Source: DATFXM01 sp035315885
Lineage (GTDB): Bacteria; Acidobacteriota; Blastocatellia; UBA7656
Assembly: GCA_035315885.1 (NCBI GenBank)
Contig: DATFXM010000194.1
Location: forward strand, 62,001-126,000
Length of the DNA: 64,000 bases
Reading direction: 5' to 3'
Part shown: positions 18,657 through 27,939 of the stretch, in pieces
How positions within the stretch are numbered: the stretch's first letter is position 1
Layout of the letters: every line of letters starts with the position of its first letter
Translations under genes and position numbers: made by a program
Notes under the pieces: generated by a model
What the model was told of the DNA's origin: nothing
Seen by the model: only the letters and a program-made list of their open reading frames with translations
Database searches by the model: none

Positions 18657-18962
18657 ATGGAAGAGAACTCTGAAGCAAAAGAAGTGGAGTACCTGCAGCG
18701 AGTCGTCAAGGAACTTGGGCGCTATGAGCACCCGCTCTTCAAATGGGAAGCGTGCTCGGTCCCCTCAGGCATCCAGGTGACGGTCAGCCTCAAGCAAGAG
18801 GTCTCGGATGTCGGCACATACCGGTTTGTACTCAAGCCTCGTGAGCTCGAAGCGAGAGCCTTTCAGTGGGACTTTCAACGAATGCTCTACAACTACCTTC
18901 ACGATTATCTCGTTGAGATGTTCACTCGCAGTCCGCAGATAACCGATCTGACAGTCACTTGA
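18657..18962 (+). CDS. Small conserved-looking protein of unknown function
   Basis: A 101-residue acidic protein starting MEENSEAKEVEYLQ. It reads like one alpha/beta domain: a helical start, SVPSGIQVTVSLKQ as strands, then YRFVLKPRELEARAFQWDF and a helix-rich end (LYNYLHDYLVEMFTR). No metal or nucleotide motif is visible. The frame extends upstream to 18510, but that part covers the dispersed repeat, so I take the ATG at 18657. Divergent from mrp and convergent with xerD. Confidence 0.6.
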   Translation: MEENSEAKEVEYLQRVVKELGRYEHPLFKWEACSVPSGIQVTVSLKQEVSDVGTYRFVLKPRELEARAFQWDFQRMLYNYLHDYLVEMFTRSPQITDLTVT

Positions 18963-19015
18963 GCCCTCGTGATCTAGCCCGAGCTGAGTGCACCGGTGCT
19001 GACCTGATAAACCCG

Positions 19016-19894
19016 CTAACCTCGTGGGTGAAACTGTTTGTGAATCTCTGCCAGCCGTTCGCTGGTGACATGAGTGTAAATCTGAGTGGTGGCGATATCG
19101 CTGTGACCCAACAACACCTGAACTGACCTCAAGTCCGCCTCGTTCTCGAGTAGATGCGTCGCGAAGCTGTGCCTCAGCATGTGCGGCGAAACGCGGCCCA
19201 GCCCGGCCTTCTTTGCATGTCCGCTCGTCAGACTCCAAACGCCCTGTCGAGTAAGCGCCTGCCCGTTCGAATCGATAAACAGGAGCCGGCTCGACTTTCC
19301 AGCCAGCAGTCTTGCGCGCGCCGGCATATAACGCTCGATCCAGGAAACTGCGGACCGGTTGAGAGGAACCGTGCGCTCCTTGCCGCCTTTTCCGAAGACC
19401 AGTGCGTAACCAAGGTCCAGATTCAGGTCTGAAGCGCGGAGCGAAACCAGCTCTGACACCCTGATGCCGGTTGCGTAAAGAGTTTCGAGCAAGGCTCGGT
19501 CTCTGATCCCGGTGTCGAGAGTAACATCGGGAGCTTCTAGTAGTTTCTCAACTTCATCGGAAGCCAGGAATTTGGGAAGCCGCTTCCAGTGTCGCGCCAG
19601 GTCTATGTCCAAACCGGGATCTCTTTCGATGTGACCATCCAGCAGCAGGAATTTGAAGAAACCTCTTACCGCTACGAGTGTTCTCGCGATGCTCCGGTCG
19701 CTGAGACCCCGCGCTCTGAGCGAACCGAGAAAATCCACCAGGTCGGACCGATGGAAATCGGCCGCCGCCACGTTGTTGTCCGAGGCAAATCGGATCAGCT
19801 TTTCGAGATCTCGAGTGTAGGCTTGTGCAGTGTTTTGGGAGAGGCCCTTTTCGACCCGCAGATACTCAATGAACCTGGATACGTGTTCCTTCAC
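19016..19894 (-). CDS. xerD: Tyrosine recombinase XerD/XerC type
   Basis: 292 residues, the normal length of Xer recombinases. An N-terminal SAM-like core-binding domain (about 1-85, LRVEKGLSQNTAQAYTRDL) precedes the catalytic domain. Catalytic residues are visible: Arg in ATGIRVSEL, the HMLRHSFATH box (H-x-x-R), His in LLGHSDIATT and the nucleophile Tyr in TQIYTHV. The protein resolves chromosome dimers at dif and is also used by some mobile elements. No dif-like site was looked for rigorously. XerD is favoured over XerC by overall resemblance, with moderate certainty. It stands alone on the minus strand. Confidence 0.88.
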   Translation of the reverse strand: MKEHVSRFIEYLRVEKGLSQNTAQAYTRDLEKLIRFASDNNVAAADFHRSDLVDFLGSLRARGLSDRSIARTLVAVRGFFKFLLLDGHIERDPGLDIDLARHWKRLPKFLASDEVEKLLEAPDVTLDTGIRDRALLETLYATGIRVSELVSLRASDLNLDLGYALVFGKGGKERTVPLNRSAVSWIERYMPARARLLAGKSSRLLFIDSNGQALTRQGVWSLTSGHAKKAGLGRVSPHMLRHSFATHLLENEADLRSVQVLLGHSDIATTQIYTHVTSERLAEIHKQFHPRG

Positions 19895-20065
19895 CGTACT
19901 CTCTCACTGTGCTCGGGTTGACGCTGCTACCGGGGCTTTGACATATTCTAGGTCATTTTTCATGTCAATTGAAAAGAAAAAGCGCACAGGCACGTTCCAA
20001 GCTGAGGTCGGGGACGCTGTGCGTTGCTTCTCATTCAAAGTGGCGCCCCGAGAGTTATATCGACA

Positions 20066-21109
20066 ATGAAACTGCGCGAGCTAGCTGATTCGCTTTCCTG
20101 TGAGCTGGATGGGGACGGTGAGATTGACATCACCGGCGTAAGTACGCTCGAAGCGGCGGTCGAAGGCCAACTGAGCTTCCTTACAAACCCGAAATACCGC
20201 GCCGATGCAGAAGTGACGAAAGCCTCTGCCCTGATCGTGCCGCGAGACGCTCCGTCGATGGGGCGAGCGCTACTTCGATGCAGCAACGCTTACCTCACTT
20301 TCGCCAGGGCCCTCGAGATATTCAATCCGAGAGTTCGAGCCAAACCCGGAACGCACTCCACGGCGTGGATAGATCGGACGGCTCGGATAGCCGGCGATGT
20401 ATCAATCGGGGCATTCAGTTTTGTCGGGGCCAACGTAGTAATCGAATCCGGAACTGAAGTGCGCGTACGGTGCGTTATCGAATCCGGAGCTAGAATAGGG
20501 CGAAACTGCATCCTGCACTCGGGGTCAGTGATTCGGGAAGGGGTTCAGATCGGCGCGGACTGCATAATTCAAAACAACGCGGTGATCGGGTCAGACGGTT
20601 TTGGGTACGCCAGGACCGACGAGGGCGCCTGGTATCGCATCCCGCAAACTGGTGTCGTCGTGTTGGAGGACGGAGTGGACGTCGGCGCCTGTGCGGCGAT
20701 TGACAGGGCGACACTGGGCGAGACACGCGTGGCAACCGGAACGCGAATAGACAATCAGGTTCATATCGGCCACGGTTGCCAGGTCGGTCCAGACAATCTG
20801 CTTTGCGCGCAGGTTGGGCTCGCCGGTTCTACGAGGACCGGCGCTCGTGTAATTCTCGCAGGCCAGGTCGGTGCTGCCGGGCATTTGGAGATTGGCGAAG
20901 GCGTGATCGCAACGGCGCAAACCGGAATCCCCTCTTCGATCGAGCCGGGCCGGCACGTTTCGGGAAGCCCGGCGGTGGATCACAAGGTCTGGCTCAAGGT
21001 GTCGGCCGCGTACTCGCGGATCCCCGACCTGATCCGCAGCGTGCGCGAGCTCGAACGGCGAGTCCAACATCTCGCAACACTTGTCGACGGCAAAGGGAAA
21101 CAATTTTAG
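20066..21109 (+). CDS. lpxD: UDP-3-O-acylglucosamine N-acyltransferase LpxD
   Basis: 347 residues, the family's length. It adds the N-linked hydroxyacyl chain from acyl-ACP to UDP-3-O-acylglucosamine, the third step of lipid A synthesis. The N-terminal uridine-binding domain includes LSFLTNPKY; the rest is a left-handed beta helix of hexapeptide repeats (about 105-310), with VIGSDGFGYARTDEGAW and the catalytic His in QVHIGHGCQVG, and a C-terminal helical extension. The ATG at 20066 gives the usual N-terminus (MKLRELADSL). This gene shows the organism makes lipid A. No other lpx gene is adjacent. Confidence 0.95.
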   Translation: MKLRELADSLSCELDGDGEIDITGVSTLEAAVEGQLSFLTNPKYRADAEVTKASALIVPRDAPSMGRALLRCSNAYLTFARALEIFNPRVRAKPGTHSTAWIDRTARIAGDVSIGAFSFVGANVVIESGTEVRVRCVIESGARIGRNCILHSGSVIREGVQIGADCIIQNNAVIGSDGFGYARTDEGAWYRIPQTGVVVLEDGVDVGACAAIDRATLGETRVATGTRIDNQVHIGHGCQVGPDNLLCAQVGLAGSTRTGARVILAGQVGAAGHLEIGEGVIATAQTGIPSSIEPGRHVSGSPAVDHKVWLKVSAAYSRIPDLIRSVRELERRVQHLATLVDGKGKQF

Positions 21110-21145
21110 CAATTATAATCAGAGACATAGCGGAGTATTCCTAAG

Positions 21146-21679
21146 GTGAAAATTGAGATTGCCTCAAGTAATAGTTTTAAGAATCTACGCGAGATGCTGG
21201 ATCGTTCGGTGGCGGTCTTGCCCGCAGAGCATCTCGTCGGGCTTGAGAAGATTGTAGTGGTGGACGCGGTGACGGAGCCGCGTTTGTCGGCTGCGCAGAG
21301 GTCTACTCTTCCCGCTCTTTATCATCCCAAGATGCCAGGTCAGCGAGCGTGGGGGGAGATCGCGATGGACGTGGTCGCGCCCAAGAAGAGATTCCCCAAG
21401 AACCTGCTGACGCGATTGACCCTGAAGGCGAGCCTTGCGCAGGTAGTGATCTCGCTGGTGGCACAGCATCATTGTCTGACGCTTTCGAAGGGGATCAAGA
21501 AGGGTCAGTTTGAGACCGCGTGCCGATTATACGTTGAGAAGCACTTCGATACGTGGCGCGAGCGCGAAGGCGGGCTGCGCGCGAAGCTATTCAAACCATT
21601 CAAACCCTATCTGGACAAATTCGCTAAGAAGCTGGCGAAGAAGTATCGCGAGGAAGCGGCGAAACGTCCTTCAAAGTAA
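21146..21679 (+). CDS. Unrecognised 177-residue basic protein
   Basis: Starts at a GTG (21146) with GGAG about ten bases upstream, 36 bases after lpxD and possibly cotranscribed. The N-terminal half looks alpha/beta (LVGLEKIVVVDAVTEPRL); the middle has SLVAQHHCLTLSKGIKKG, with a His pair in a hydrophobic helix that loosely recalls zinc-peptidase helices but lacks a clear HExxH; the C-terminus is strongly basic and helical (KFAKKLAKKYREEAAKRPSK). Function unknown. Confidence 0.6.
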   Translation: MKIEIASSNSFKNLREMLDRSVAVLPAEHLVGLEKIVVVDAVTEPRLSAAQRSTLPALYHPKMPGQRAWGEIAMDVVAPKKRFPKNLLTRLTLKASLAQVVISLVAQHHCLTLSKGIKKGQFETACRLYVEKHFDTWREREGGLRAKLFKPFKPYLDKFAKKLAKKYREEAAKRPSK

Positions 21680-21684
21680 TTGTA

Positions 21685-22503
21685 TTAATCGTCAATGGAG
21701 TTGAGGACGTTCTCAAGGGTTTCCTTCAGCTCTGCCTTGGAGACGTGGGCCTTCCGAAACTTCAGGGTGAGAGACCAGGATTGAGTTGGCGGGCTGTATC
21801 TGAATGTATAACCTTCGGGACGATCCTGACGGCCGCTTCGAAGCTTTCTAGCGTCATCGCGATTCAAGCCTCTGCTCTGCACGCTGTCAATGAATCCTCG
21901 CATCTCCTCTTCAGTAGGTTGACGCACAACTTGCAACAGCATCGACTTCGAACTTATGTCGGCACGCCGACATAGATCTCGTATGTCATGCGGAAGCGTA
22001 GCGAGCGACATCGACTCAGTGATCGAGCTTCGAGATTTGCCGATTCGCTTTGCCATCTCTTCGTGCGTATAGCCGAAGCGCTCGGCGAGAGTTCTCAGTC
22101 CATCCGCTTCCTCGAACGCAGTGAGATCCTTGCGTTGAAGGTTCTCGATCAACGCGATCTCTGCCACCGCGCGATCGTCGACGTTCATCTCGATACACGG
22201 CACCTCCTTCAATCCAGCCTGCAGACTCGCTCGATATCTCCGCTCGCCGCTGATGATCATGAAGCGACCGCCGACTTCACTTGGTCTCACCAGCAACGGT
22301 TCGAGAACTCCTTTCTCCCTGATGGAAGCTACCAGCTCCTCCAGGTCCCCTAGCTCCATTCTCGGCTGCTCGGGATTAGGCTCAAGCTTCTCGATCGGAA
22401 TCATCCGTCCGATGTATTCGCCAGACGTCCTGCCCGCGAGTTGTTCCACGTAGTGAGCGTCGTGACGCAGTTTGAAATTGTTCGGCAGTCCCCTCTTAGA
22501 CAC
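21685..22503 (-). CDS. parB: ParB/Spo0J family chromosome partition protein
   Basis: 272 residues. The CTPase/ParB domain (about 30-125) has the GERRYRAS motif and [13 protein letters not shown]; the helix-turn-helix for parS recognition follows ([20 protein letters not shown]). The N-terminus lacks the usual ParA-stimulating basic tail but begins [12 protein letters not shown]. ParB binds parS, spreads, and works with ParA to segregate the replication origin. It overlaps parA by 8 bases. No gidA/gidB, the usual neighbours, is present. Confidence 0.92.
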   Translation of the reverse strand: MSKRGLPNNFKLRHDAHYVEQLAGRTSGEYIGRMIPIEKLEPNPEQPRMELGDLEELVASIREKGVLEPLLVRPSEVGGRFMIISGERRYRASLQAGLKEVPCIEMNVDDRAVAEIALIENLQRKDLTAFEEADGLRTLAERFGYTHEEMAKRIGKSRSSITESMSLATLPHDIRDLCRRADISSKSMLLQVVRQPTEEEMRGFIDSVQSRGLNRDDARKLRSGRQDRPEGYTFRYSPPTQSWSLTLKFRKAHVSKAELKETLENVLNSIDD

Positions 22504-23287
22504 GCTGCATTACCTCCTGACAAAGGCTCGAATATTCAACCGCCCCACTTGAACTCGGAGCAAAAGTAAAAATCGGTTCTTTGTAGGCTGGGCTCTCCTC
22601 CAGCCTCACCGACTTGCTTATCACCGTTGTAAACACCTTGTCGCCAAAAGTTTGACGAATTTGTTCAAGAATATCTTTAGCCAGAGTCGTGCGCCGATCG
22701 TGAAGCGTTATCAGTACGCCTAGCACTTCAAGTTTTGGATTAGGTCTCGCCTTCACCTTCTCCACCGTGTCCAGCAAATCATCCGTCCCCTCGAGCGCGA
22801 AGTATGACGGCTGGATCGGTACGATCAGGTAGTCTGCAGCCACCAGCGCGTTCACCGTAGTCAGACCCAGCGTCGGCGGCGTATCGATGATCACGTACTC
22901 ATATCGCGGAATCAGCGGCGCTATCCGGTCCTTCAGCCTGAACGGCGCATCGAACTCCCCTACCAACTTGCTTTCGAACTTCGCCAGGCTGATCCGCGAC
23001 ACGATGAGGTCGAGTGCCGGAATCGATGTATGGCGAATCACGTCATCCGGAGACAGAGTTGCCTCGGTCAGCATCTCATAAACCGAGTTCTGCTCTGGAT
23101 CATGTTCGACAAATGCGATGGAACTGTTGGCTTGTGGGTCCAGGTCGATCAAGAGAACCTTCTTTCCTTGAAGCGCCAGACCCGCTGAGAGGTTGATTGC
23201 CGTGGTTGTCTTTCCGACACCGCCCTTCTGGTTAGCGATGGCGATAATCAATCCCGTAGGACCTCCCCTGCTAAAAATCCCCAGCAT
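22496..23287 (-). CDS. parA: ParA/Soj family partition ATPase
   Basis: About 263 residues. The deviant Walker A motif KGGVGKTT lies near the N-terminus, [13 protein letters not shown] is the Walker A' region and [11 protein letters not shown] the Walker B. It forms ATP dimers on the nucleoid and is recycled by ParB. Start choice: ATG at 23287 gives MLGIFSRGG before the fold; a TTG at 23251 is preceded by GGGGAGGT and would give the canonical [10 protein letters not shown] start directly, so it is a serious alternative. Transcribed with parB; the 5' gap of ~200 bases to the bifunctional nuclease gene holds divergent promoters. Confidence 0.92.
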   Translation of the reverse strand: MLGIFSRGGPTGLIIAIANQKGGVGKTTTAINLSAGLALQGKKVLLIDLDPQANSSIAFVEHDPEQNSVYEMLTEATLSPDDVIRHTSIPALDLIVSRISLAKFESKLVGEFDAPFRLKDRIAPLIPRYEYVIIDTPPTLGLTTVNALVAADYLIVPIQPSYFALEGTDDLLDTVEKVKARPNPKLEVLGVLITLHDRRTTLAKDILEQIRQTFGDKVFTTVISKSVRLEESPAYKEPIFTFAPSSSGAVEYSSLCQEVMQRV

Positions 23288-23486
23288 CCTAATTGCGATG
23301 CCGCAAAGTGTCAAGCTATGTCGCTTTTTTTGCCCGGTTTGGTGGCTATCTCAGGGGTCAGTCGGTAGACTTTCAGACGACGCTATGCTTAAATGCACTC
23401 CTGTTGGGCCGATATACCAGAAATCCGCCGCAGACCGAATAAACTAGGGGTTCTTTAAAGTCGTTTTTTAGAGAGGAGCATACCCG

Positions 23487-23960
23487 ATGGAAGTCGAGAT
23501 GAGAATTCGAGGGCTCATGATGGACCCTTCGGCCAACACCCCAATCATTATCCTGAAAGATGTGAACGGGGATTCGATGCTCCCGATCTGGGTCGGCGCC
23601 TTCGAGGCTAACGCCATCGCAGTTGAAATCGAGAAGCTCAGTAGTCAGCGCCCGATGACCCACGACCTGCTGAAGAATGTCATCTGGGAACTGGGCGCGG
23701 CGGTACGGCGAATAATCATCACCGACCTCGTCGATAACACGTTCTACGCAGTCATTGAAATGGTCCGCGATAATCAGGTGATCGCTATTGATTCGAGACC
23801 CAGCGACGCGATTGCGTTAGCGCTGCGCGTCGACTGCCCTATATACGTCAACAATGAAGTCATCAAGAACTCCAGCGCGTCGGTCACTGTAGACCAGGAC
23901 GAGCCATCCGATGACTGGCCCGACGACTTCACCGAAGATGCCAGCTCGTACAAAATGTAA
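23487..23960 (+). CDS. Bifunctional nuclease family (DUF151/BFN) protein
   Basis: 157 residues, the usual family length. VEMRIRGLMMDPSANTPIIILKD at the start, LPIWVGAFEANAIAVEIE, and IDSRPSDAIALALRV are family hallmarks. Members have been reported with RNase/DNase activity and appear widely in Acidobacteria, Thermotoga and plants; the physiological role is unclear. The ATG at 23487 has a good AGAGAGGAG site. The C-terminus is an acidic Asp/Glu tail. Divergent from parA; ssb follows 86 bases later on the same strand. Confidence 0.9.
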   Translation: MEVEMRIRGLMMDPSANTPIIILKDVNGDSMLPIWVGAFEANAIAVEIEKLSSQRPMTHDLLKNVIWELGAAVRRIIITDLVDNTFYAVIEMVRDNQVIAIDSRPSDAIALALRVDCPIYVNNEVIKNSSASVTVDQDEPSDDWPDDFTEDASSYKM

Positions 23961-24046
23961 GGCCTCGTGGGCGCAAATCCGCTTGTTTTGCCCGCCACGC
24001 CGCGAACATCGCGGCTACATGCCAATCACACTGCCAAGGAGAATAT

Positions 24047-24478
24047 ATGGCGTCCTTCAACAGAATTACAATCGTGGGATATCTCGGTCGTGATCCCGAA
24101 CTGCGCTATACGCCCGACGGCACGCCGGTCTGCAACTTCTCAGTCGCTACCACCGAACGCAAGAAGAGCCGCGCAGGCGATATGCAGGACGTTACTACGT
24201 GGTTCAGAGTCAATCTGTGGGGCAGACAAGCCGAAGTCGCGAATCAATATCTGGCGAAGGGTAAGCAGGTCTACATCGAAGGCAGGCTATCTCAAAGCGA
24301 GTATCAGGACCGCGACGGCAACACCAGATTCAGCCTGGAAGTGCGTGGGACCGACCTTCAATTCATTGGGTCCCGCGGTGACGAGCCTCAGGGTGAATCC
24401 CGACCCGAGGGTGCTCAACGTGGTCGCGCCGCCGAGGAGCCGACAACCACCGTCACCGACGACGACGTTCCCTTCTGA
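24047..24478 (+). CDS. ssb: Single-stranded DNA-binding protein
   Basis: 143 residues with the OB-fold start FNRITIVGYLGRDPELRYTP and TWFRVNLWGRQAEVANQYL. The linker is short, Glu/Gly/Arg-rich, and the C-terminus ends DDDVPF, the acidic tip that recruits replication and repair partners. It coats ssDNA as a tetramer. Usually next to rpsF/rpsR or uvrA; neither is here. Preceded by AAGGAG. Confidence 0.95.
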   Translation: MASFNRITIVGYLGRDPELRYTPDGTPVCNFSVATTERKKSRAGDMQDVTTWFRVNLWGRQAEVANQYLAKGKQVYIEGRLSQSEYQDRDGNTRFSLEVRGTDLQFIGSRGDEPQGESRPEGAQRGRAAEEPTTTVTDDDVPF

Positions 24479-24545
24479 GTGCGGAGTCCGAAATCCGACA
24501 GAGCCCGGCTGGAAGTAAATTGAGCCGCTGAAACCGCACTCCAAC

Positions 24546-25952
24546 TCAGAGCGTGAACTTGCGCTGGAGTCCCAGCTCTTTCAGTTTGTGCTGTAAGCTT
24601 TGGCGGTGCATGCCTAGCATCTCCGCCGCGCGAGTCACGTTCCCCCCGCACCGGTCCAGACACTTGGCGATGTATTCTCGCTCAAAGATCCTTCGATCAT
24701 TCTTGAAGTCCGCGGTAAACGGCGTACTCACCGAGTCGGGCGCAGCCGCCGATTGCTGTATTTGCATTGACTTAGAGGAGATTTCCTGAGGTAAATTCTC
24801 TAAAGTAATTTCCTCCCCGCTCGTCAGTACTACGGCACGTTCAATGCCGTTCCTCAGCTCTCGAACATTGCCTGGCCACGAATAGGCGAGCAGTATCCGA
24901 GCAGCTTCTTTAGAGATGGTCAGACGAGCCAGGCCGTACACAGCGGCAAAGCGCCGGCAAAAAGCTTCGGCCAATCCCAGGATATCCGAGGATCGTTCAC
25001 GCAAGGGTGGAAGCTCGAGTTTGACTACACAGAGGCGATAGTACAGATCCTCCCGAAACTGCTGCTTCGAGATCTCGTCCTCCAGGCGTTTGTTAGTCGC
25101 GCTTATGATCCGGACTTCGGTCTTGATCGGTTGATTGGTGCCAAGCCGTTCGAGAGTCTTTTCCTCGAGAACCCGCAAGACCTTTGCCTGAGTGCCCGGG
25201 CTCATATCGCCTATCTCATCCAGAAACAGAGTCCCGCCGTTAGCCGCCTCGAACTTCCCGATGCGCCGGTTCGTCGCGCCGGTAAACGCCCCCTTCTCGT
25301 GACCGAACAGTTCGGATTCGACCAACTCGTTCGGCATTGCCGCGCAGTTCATCGCTACAAACGGGCCATCGGAAACCTGACTGCGCCGATGAATCTCGCG
25401 AGCAACCAGTTCCTTCCCTGTTCCCGACTCGCCGGTGATCAACACGCTCACCCCGGTCAGCGCGACTTTTTCTATTATCGAATAGACCCGTTTCATCGCA
25501 GGCGACGAACCAATGAGCTCACCGAAGGAGGTTGTGCCTGCCAGCTCGTCGCGAAGGCGAGCGTTGTCGAAGCGGAGCGCGTGGGAGTCAACCGCGTTCT
25601 TGACCGTAACCCGCAGCTCGTCGATTTCGAACGGCTTTGAGAGATAGTCGAACGCACCCTTCTTTATCGCCTCGACTGCGAGGCGCTCATTCCCGTGGGC
25701 AGTCAGGATGACGACAGACGGAGCATTGGGTCGAGCTGCGAGCTCGGGAAGATAATCCAGTCCGGATTCTGCTGCGAGCCTGACATCCAGGACGACCGCG
25801 TCGGGTTGTAGGGTCGTCACTATGGCGTCGGCTTCGGCGATCGTTGCGGCTTCGACGAGCTGGTACTTTTCCTTCTCCAAAGCGCGGCGGATCCCGTATC
25901 GGGCCGCCGCTTCGTCGTCTACGATGAGGACAATTGGCGCGATGGCGGTCAC
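24546..25952 (-). CDS. Sigma-54-dependent response regulator, NtrC family
   Basis: 468 residues in three domains: receiver (about 5-120) with acidic pair DD12-13 and phospho-acceptor Asp56 in [10 protein letters not shown]+ sigma-54 activator domain (about 143-375) with Walker A GESGTGKE, the sigma-54 contact loop GAFTGA and LFLDEIGDM; and a Fis-type HTH at the C-terminus ([20 protein letters not shown]). It should activate sigma-54 promoters after phosphorylation. Starts at a GTG. No kinase is adjacent, but the NtrB-like kinase at 31529 is a plausible partner. Convergent with ssb. Confidence 0.93.
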   Translation of the reverse strand: MTAIAPIVLIVDDEAAARYGIRRALEKEKYQLVEAATIAEADAIVTTLQPDAVVLDVRLAAESGLDYLPELAARPNAPSVVILTAHGNERLAVEAIKKGAFDYLSKPFEIDELRVTVKNAVDSHALRFDNARLRDELAGTTSFGELIGSSPAMKRVYSIIEKVALTGVSVLITGESGTGKELVAREIHRRSQVSDGPFVAMNCAAMPNELVESELFGHEKGAFTGATNRRIGKFEAANGGTLFLDEIGDMSPGTQAKVLRVLEEKTLERLGTNQPIKTEVRIISATNKRLEDEISKQQFREDLYYRLCVVKLELPPLRERSSDILGLAEAFCRRFAAVYGLARLTISKEAARILLAYSWPGNVRELRNGIERAVVLTSGEEITLENLPQEISSKSMQIQQSAAAPDSVSTPFTADFKNDRRIFEREYIAKCLDRCGGNVTRAAEMLGMHRQSLQHKLKELGLQRKFTL

Positions 25953-26033
25953 AATGCTGGCACTCCGGCTGACATCCTCTGGAGGAGTCCGGTCTGGACT
26001 GGCGCAGGGATTGCCGGCGCCCAGGTTAACGGG

Positions 26034-26552
26034 TTAGCTTGGCCGCTTGGACGCCGGCTTGCCTTTCTGAGGGGGGCCTTTCTGATTTGCGTCCTTTGCC
26101 GCCCAGAAACCAGGAGCGTTTGTCGTTTCGAACGGATAGACCTTTCCAGTCTCAGGGTTGTACTCCCACTCAGCGGCAAGAGTGTTCTTCTGCCAGTCCT
26201 GGTAGTGAAACACAACCTTCCACCGGCCGGTCTTTTCATTTGGAAGCGGTTTCTTCTGGTACGCCTCCCAACCTATGGGCATTATGTTGTAAGCGCCCTT
26301 ATCTTTCGCGTACTCGTCGGCCATTTCCTTGATCGTCTTTGAAGATTCCTGCTCGTTCACCTCGGGCTTCATCGCTTGAACCTTCTCAATCATGGCCTTC
26401 CCATCGGGGGTTGTCTTGTTGATCTTCTCTTCGGCTGCGGCGATCTTGGGATCCTTCGACGCCGACGTCGCCGTCTTAGTGGGCGCCGGCTTATCGCCAC
26501 ACGCGATACTAGTAATTGCCACCGCAATCGCCAACAAAGCACACCTGACCAT
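26034..26552 (-). CDS. Putative lipoprotein of unknown function
   Basis: 172 residues with a lipoprotein signal: hydrophobic segment ALLAIAVAITSIAC with the lipobox cysteine near residue 18. The mature part begins with a charged, Lys/Thr-rich stretch, followed by a helical region and a small beta domain (GRWKVVFHYQDWQKNTLAAEWEYN … VYPFETTNAPGFW), then a basic Pro/Lys tail. No enzyme motif. Envelope-anchored by inference. It stands 40 bases from the glycerate kinase gene on the same strand. Confidence 0.7.
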   Translation of the reverse strand: MVRCALLAIAVAITSIACGDKPAPTKTATSASKDPKIAAAEEKINKTTPDGKAMIEKVQAMKPEVNEQESSKTIKEMADEYAKDKGAYNIMPIGWEAYQKKPLPNEKTGRWKVVFHYQDWQKNTLAAEWEYNPETGKVYPFETTNAPGFWAAKDANQKGPPQKGKPASKRPS

Positions 26553-26592
26553 GTCTCGTCCCTCCCGCTCTAATCTGTTTATCTTTTAGTCG

Positions 26593-27939
26593 TCAGGCGA
26601 CAATCGCAATCCTGATGTCCCTGACGTTGTTGCCGGTCGGTCCGGTCACCAACAATCCGCCAGCCTCAAAGAAAAACGTGTTCGAGTCGCTTCGCTGAAT
26701 GTAGACCGACGGATCGTAACCCCTGGTGGCTGCGTCCTGCATGACCTCGTGGCTCGTAACCGCACCCGCTGCGACGCTGCTGCCGTCTATTCCATCGGAA
26801 CCAGCAGAGAAGAACACAGCACCGTTTAACAGGGCTTGTCCGGCCAATGGCGCCGCCGAGTATAGCACGAATTCCTGATTGCGCCCACCAGCACCAGTTC
26901 CCTTCACCGGACATACAACCTCGCCTCCTGATATCACACAAACTGGCCCGCTAGTTCTGCGCTTCAACGCCTCCACGCGTCGCGATATCTCCCGGGAAAT
27001 CTCCCGGTAATCTCCTTCAACAAGATCGAAACAAATCTCGGTGTTGAATCCTCGTTCCGCCGCGACCTCTGCAGCGGTTCCAAGAGCACTCTCATTATCT
27101 TCGAGAAGCAACGCCGTGAATCCATTCTCAAACGTCCAATCCCCAGGACTCTCCCGAACGCCCTTGGTCAGCGAGTCGATAACTCGAGCCGGAAGTCGTT
27201 CGGTGAGTCCGTACCTGTCCAGGATTCGATGCGGGTCTTCGGACGAGGACTGGTCTGGCAGTATCGGATTCGAAGCGAGCGTTCTCAAGTCTGCCGGATT
27301 GACATCCGAGACGAACAGCGCGACTACTCTACTTTTGCGAGCGAGATATCCTGCTTTGCCGCCTTTGATTCTGGAGAGCTGTTTTCGAACGGCATTGATT
27401 TCGCCAATCGTGGCACCCGAACCGACAAGCAGCCGGTTCAGCAGACTGAGGTCCTCAAGCGACAGCCCATCCGGCGACAACTGCTCCGCAAGCGCTGAAC
27501 CGCCTCCGGATATTAAGAAGATCAGGAGCGTGTCTTTGGTAGACGACTCAATCGCCTCGAGAATGAGCCGCCCGGCTCGAAGACTGTTCTCGTCAGGAAG
27601 CGGATGTCCGCCGACCAGCACTTGCACGTCATCACAAAACCGCGTGTTGATAAGGCGGTCAGTGACAAGCACGCCTCTGGTGATTCTCTCCTCGAGGATC
27701 GCGCAAACGGCGGTCGCCATTCGGATGCTTGCCTTGCCGAGGCCGATGATGACCACCTCGCTGAACTCCCGGAGGTCGATCTCTTCACCGTCTATTGAAA
27801 GGATTTCTCGATCCAGGCGGATCTTCTCTTTGATGACCCGTGACAGGTCGATTCTCTTGAGGGTTTCGAGGTAAATCTGAACGGCTTCCAGTCCCGGATC
27901 ACGCAGCCGGAGTGCTGGCCAGCCGCCAACGTTGGTCAT
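26593..27939 (-). CDS. Glycerate 2-kinase (GckA/MOFRL family)
   Basis: 448 residues of the DUF4147-MOFRL type. ATP-dependent phosphorylation of D-glycerate to 2-phosphoglycerate, linking serine/glyoxylate-derived carbon to glycolysis. Visible features: VVIIGLGKASIRMA, GGHPLPDENSLRAGR, LIFLISGGGSALAEQ, and the C-terminal MOFRL part with GGRNQEFVL and FFSAGSDGIDGSS. The start ATG overlaps the upstream gene's TGA by four bases (ATGA), an unexpected coupling to an envelope protein gene. Hydroxypyruvate reductase (TtuD naming) is a common misannotation for this family. Confidence 0.9.
   Translation of the reverse strand: MTNVGGWPALRLRDPGLEAVQIYLETLKRIDLSRVIKEKIRLDREILSIDGEEIDLREFSEVVIIGLGKASIRMATAVCAILEERITRGVLVTDRLINTRFCDDVQVLVGGHPLPDENSLRAGRLILEAIESSTKDTLLIFLISGGGSALAEQLSPDGLSLEDLSLLNRLLVGSGATIGEINAVRKQLSRIKGGKAGYLARKSRVVALFVSDVNPADLRTLASNPILPDQSSSEDPHRILDRYGLTERLPARVIDSLTKGVRESPGDWTFENGFTALLLEDNESALGTAAEVAAERGFNTEICFDLVEGDYREISREISRRVEALKRRTSGPVCVISGGEVVCPVKGTGAGGRNQEFVLYSAAPLAGQALLNGAVFFSAGSDGIDGSSVAAGAVTSHEVMQDAATRGYDPSVYIQRSDSNTFFFEAGGLLVTGPTGNNVRDIRIAIVA

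Noticed and set aside
22440..22456. Half parS-like sequence TGTTCCACGTAG
   Set aside because: Only the left half matches TGTTTCACGTGAAACA and it lies inside the parB coding region; likely chance.
27041..27874. 277-codon plus-strand open frame
   Set aside because: Antisense to the glycerate kinase gene and Ser/Arg-rich, as expected of a shadow frame.
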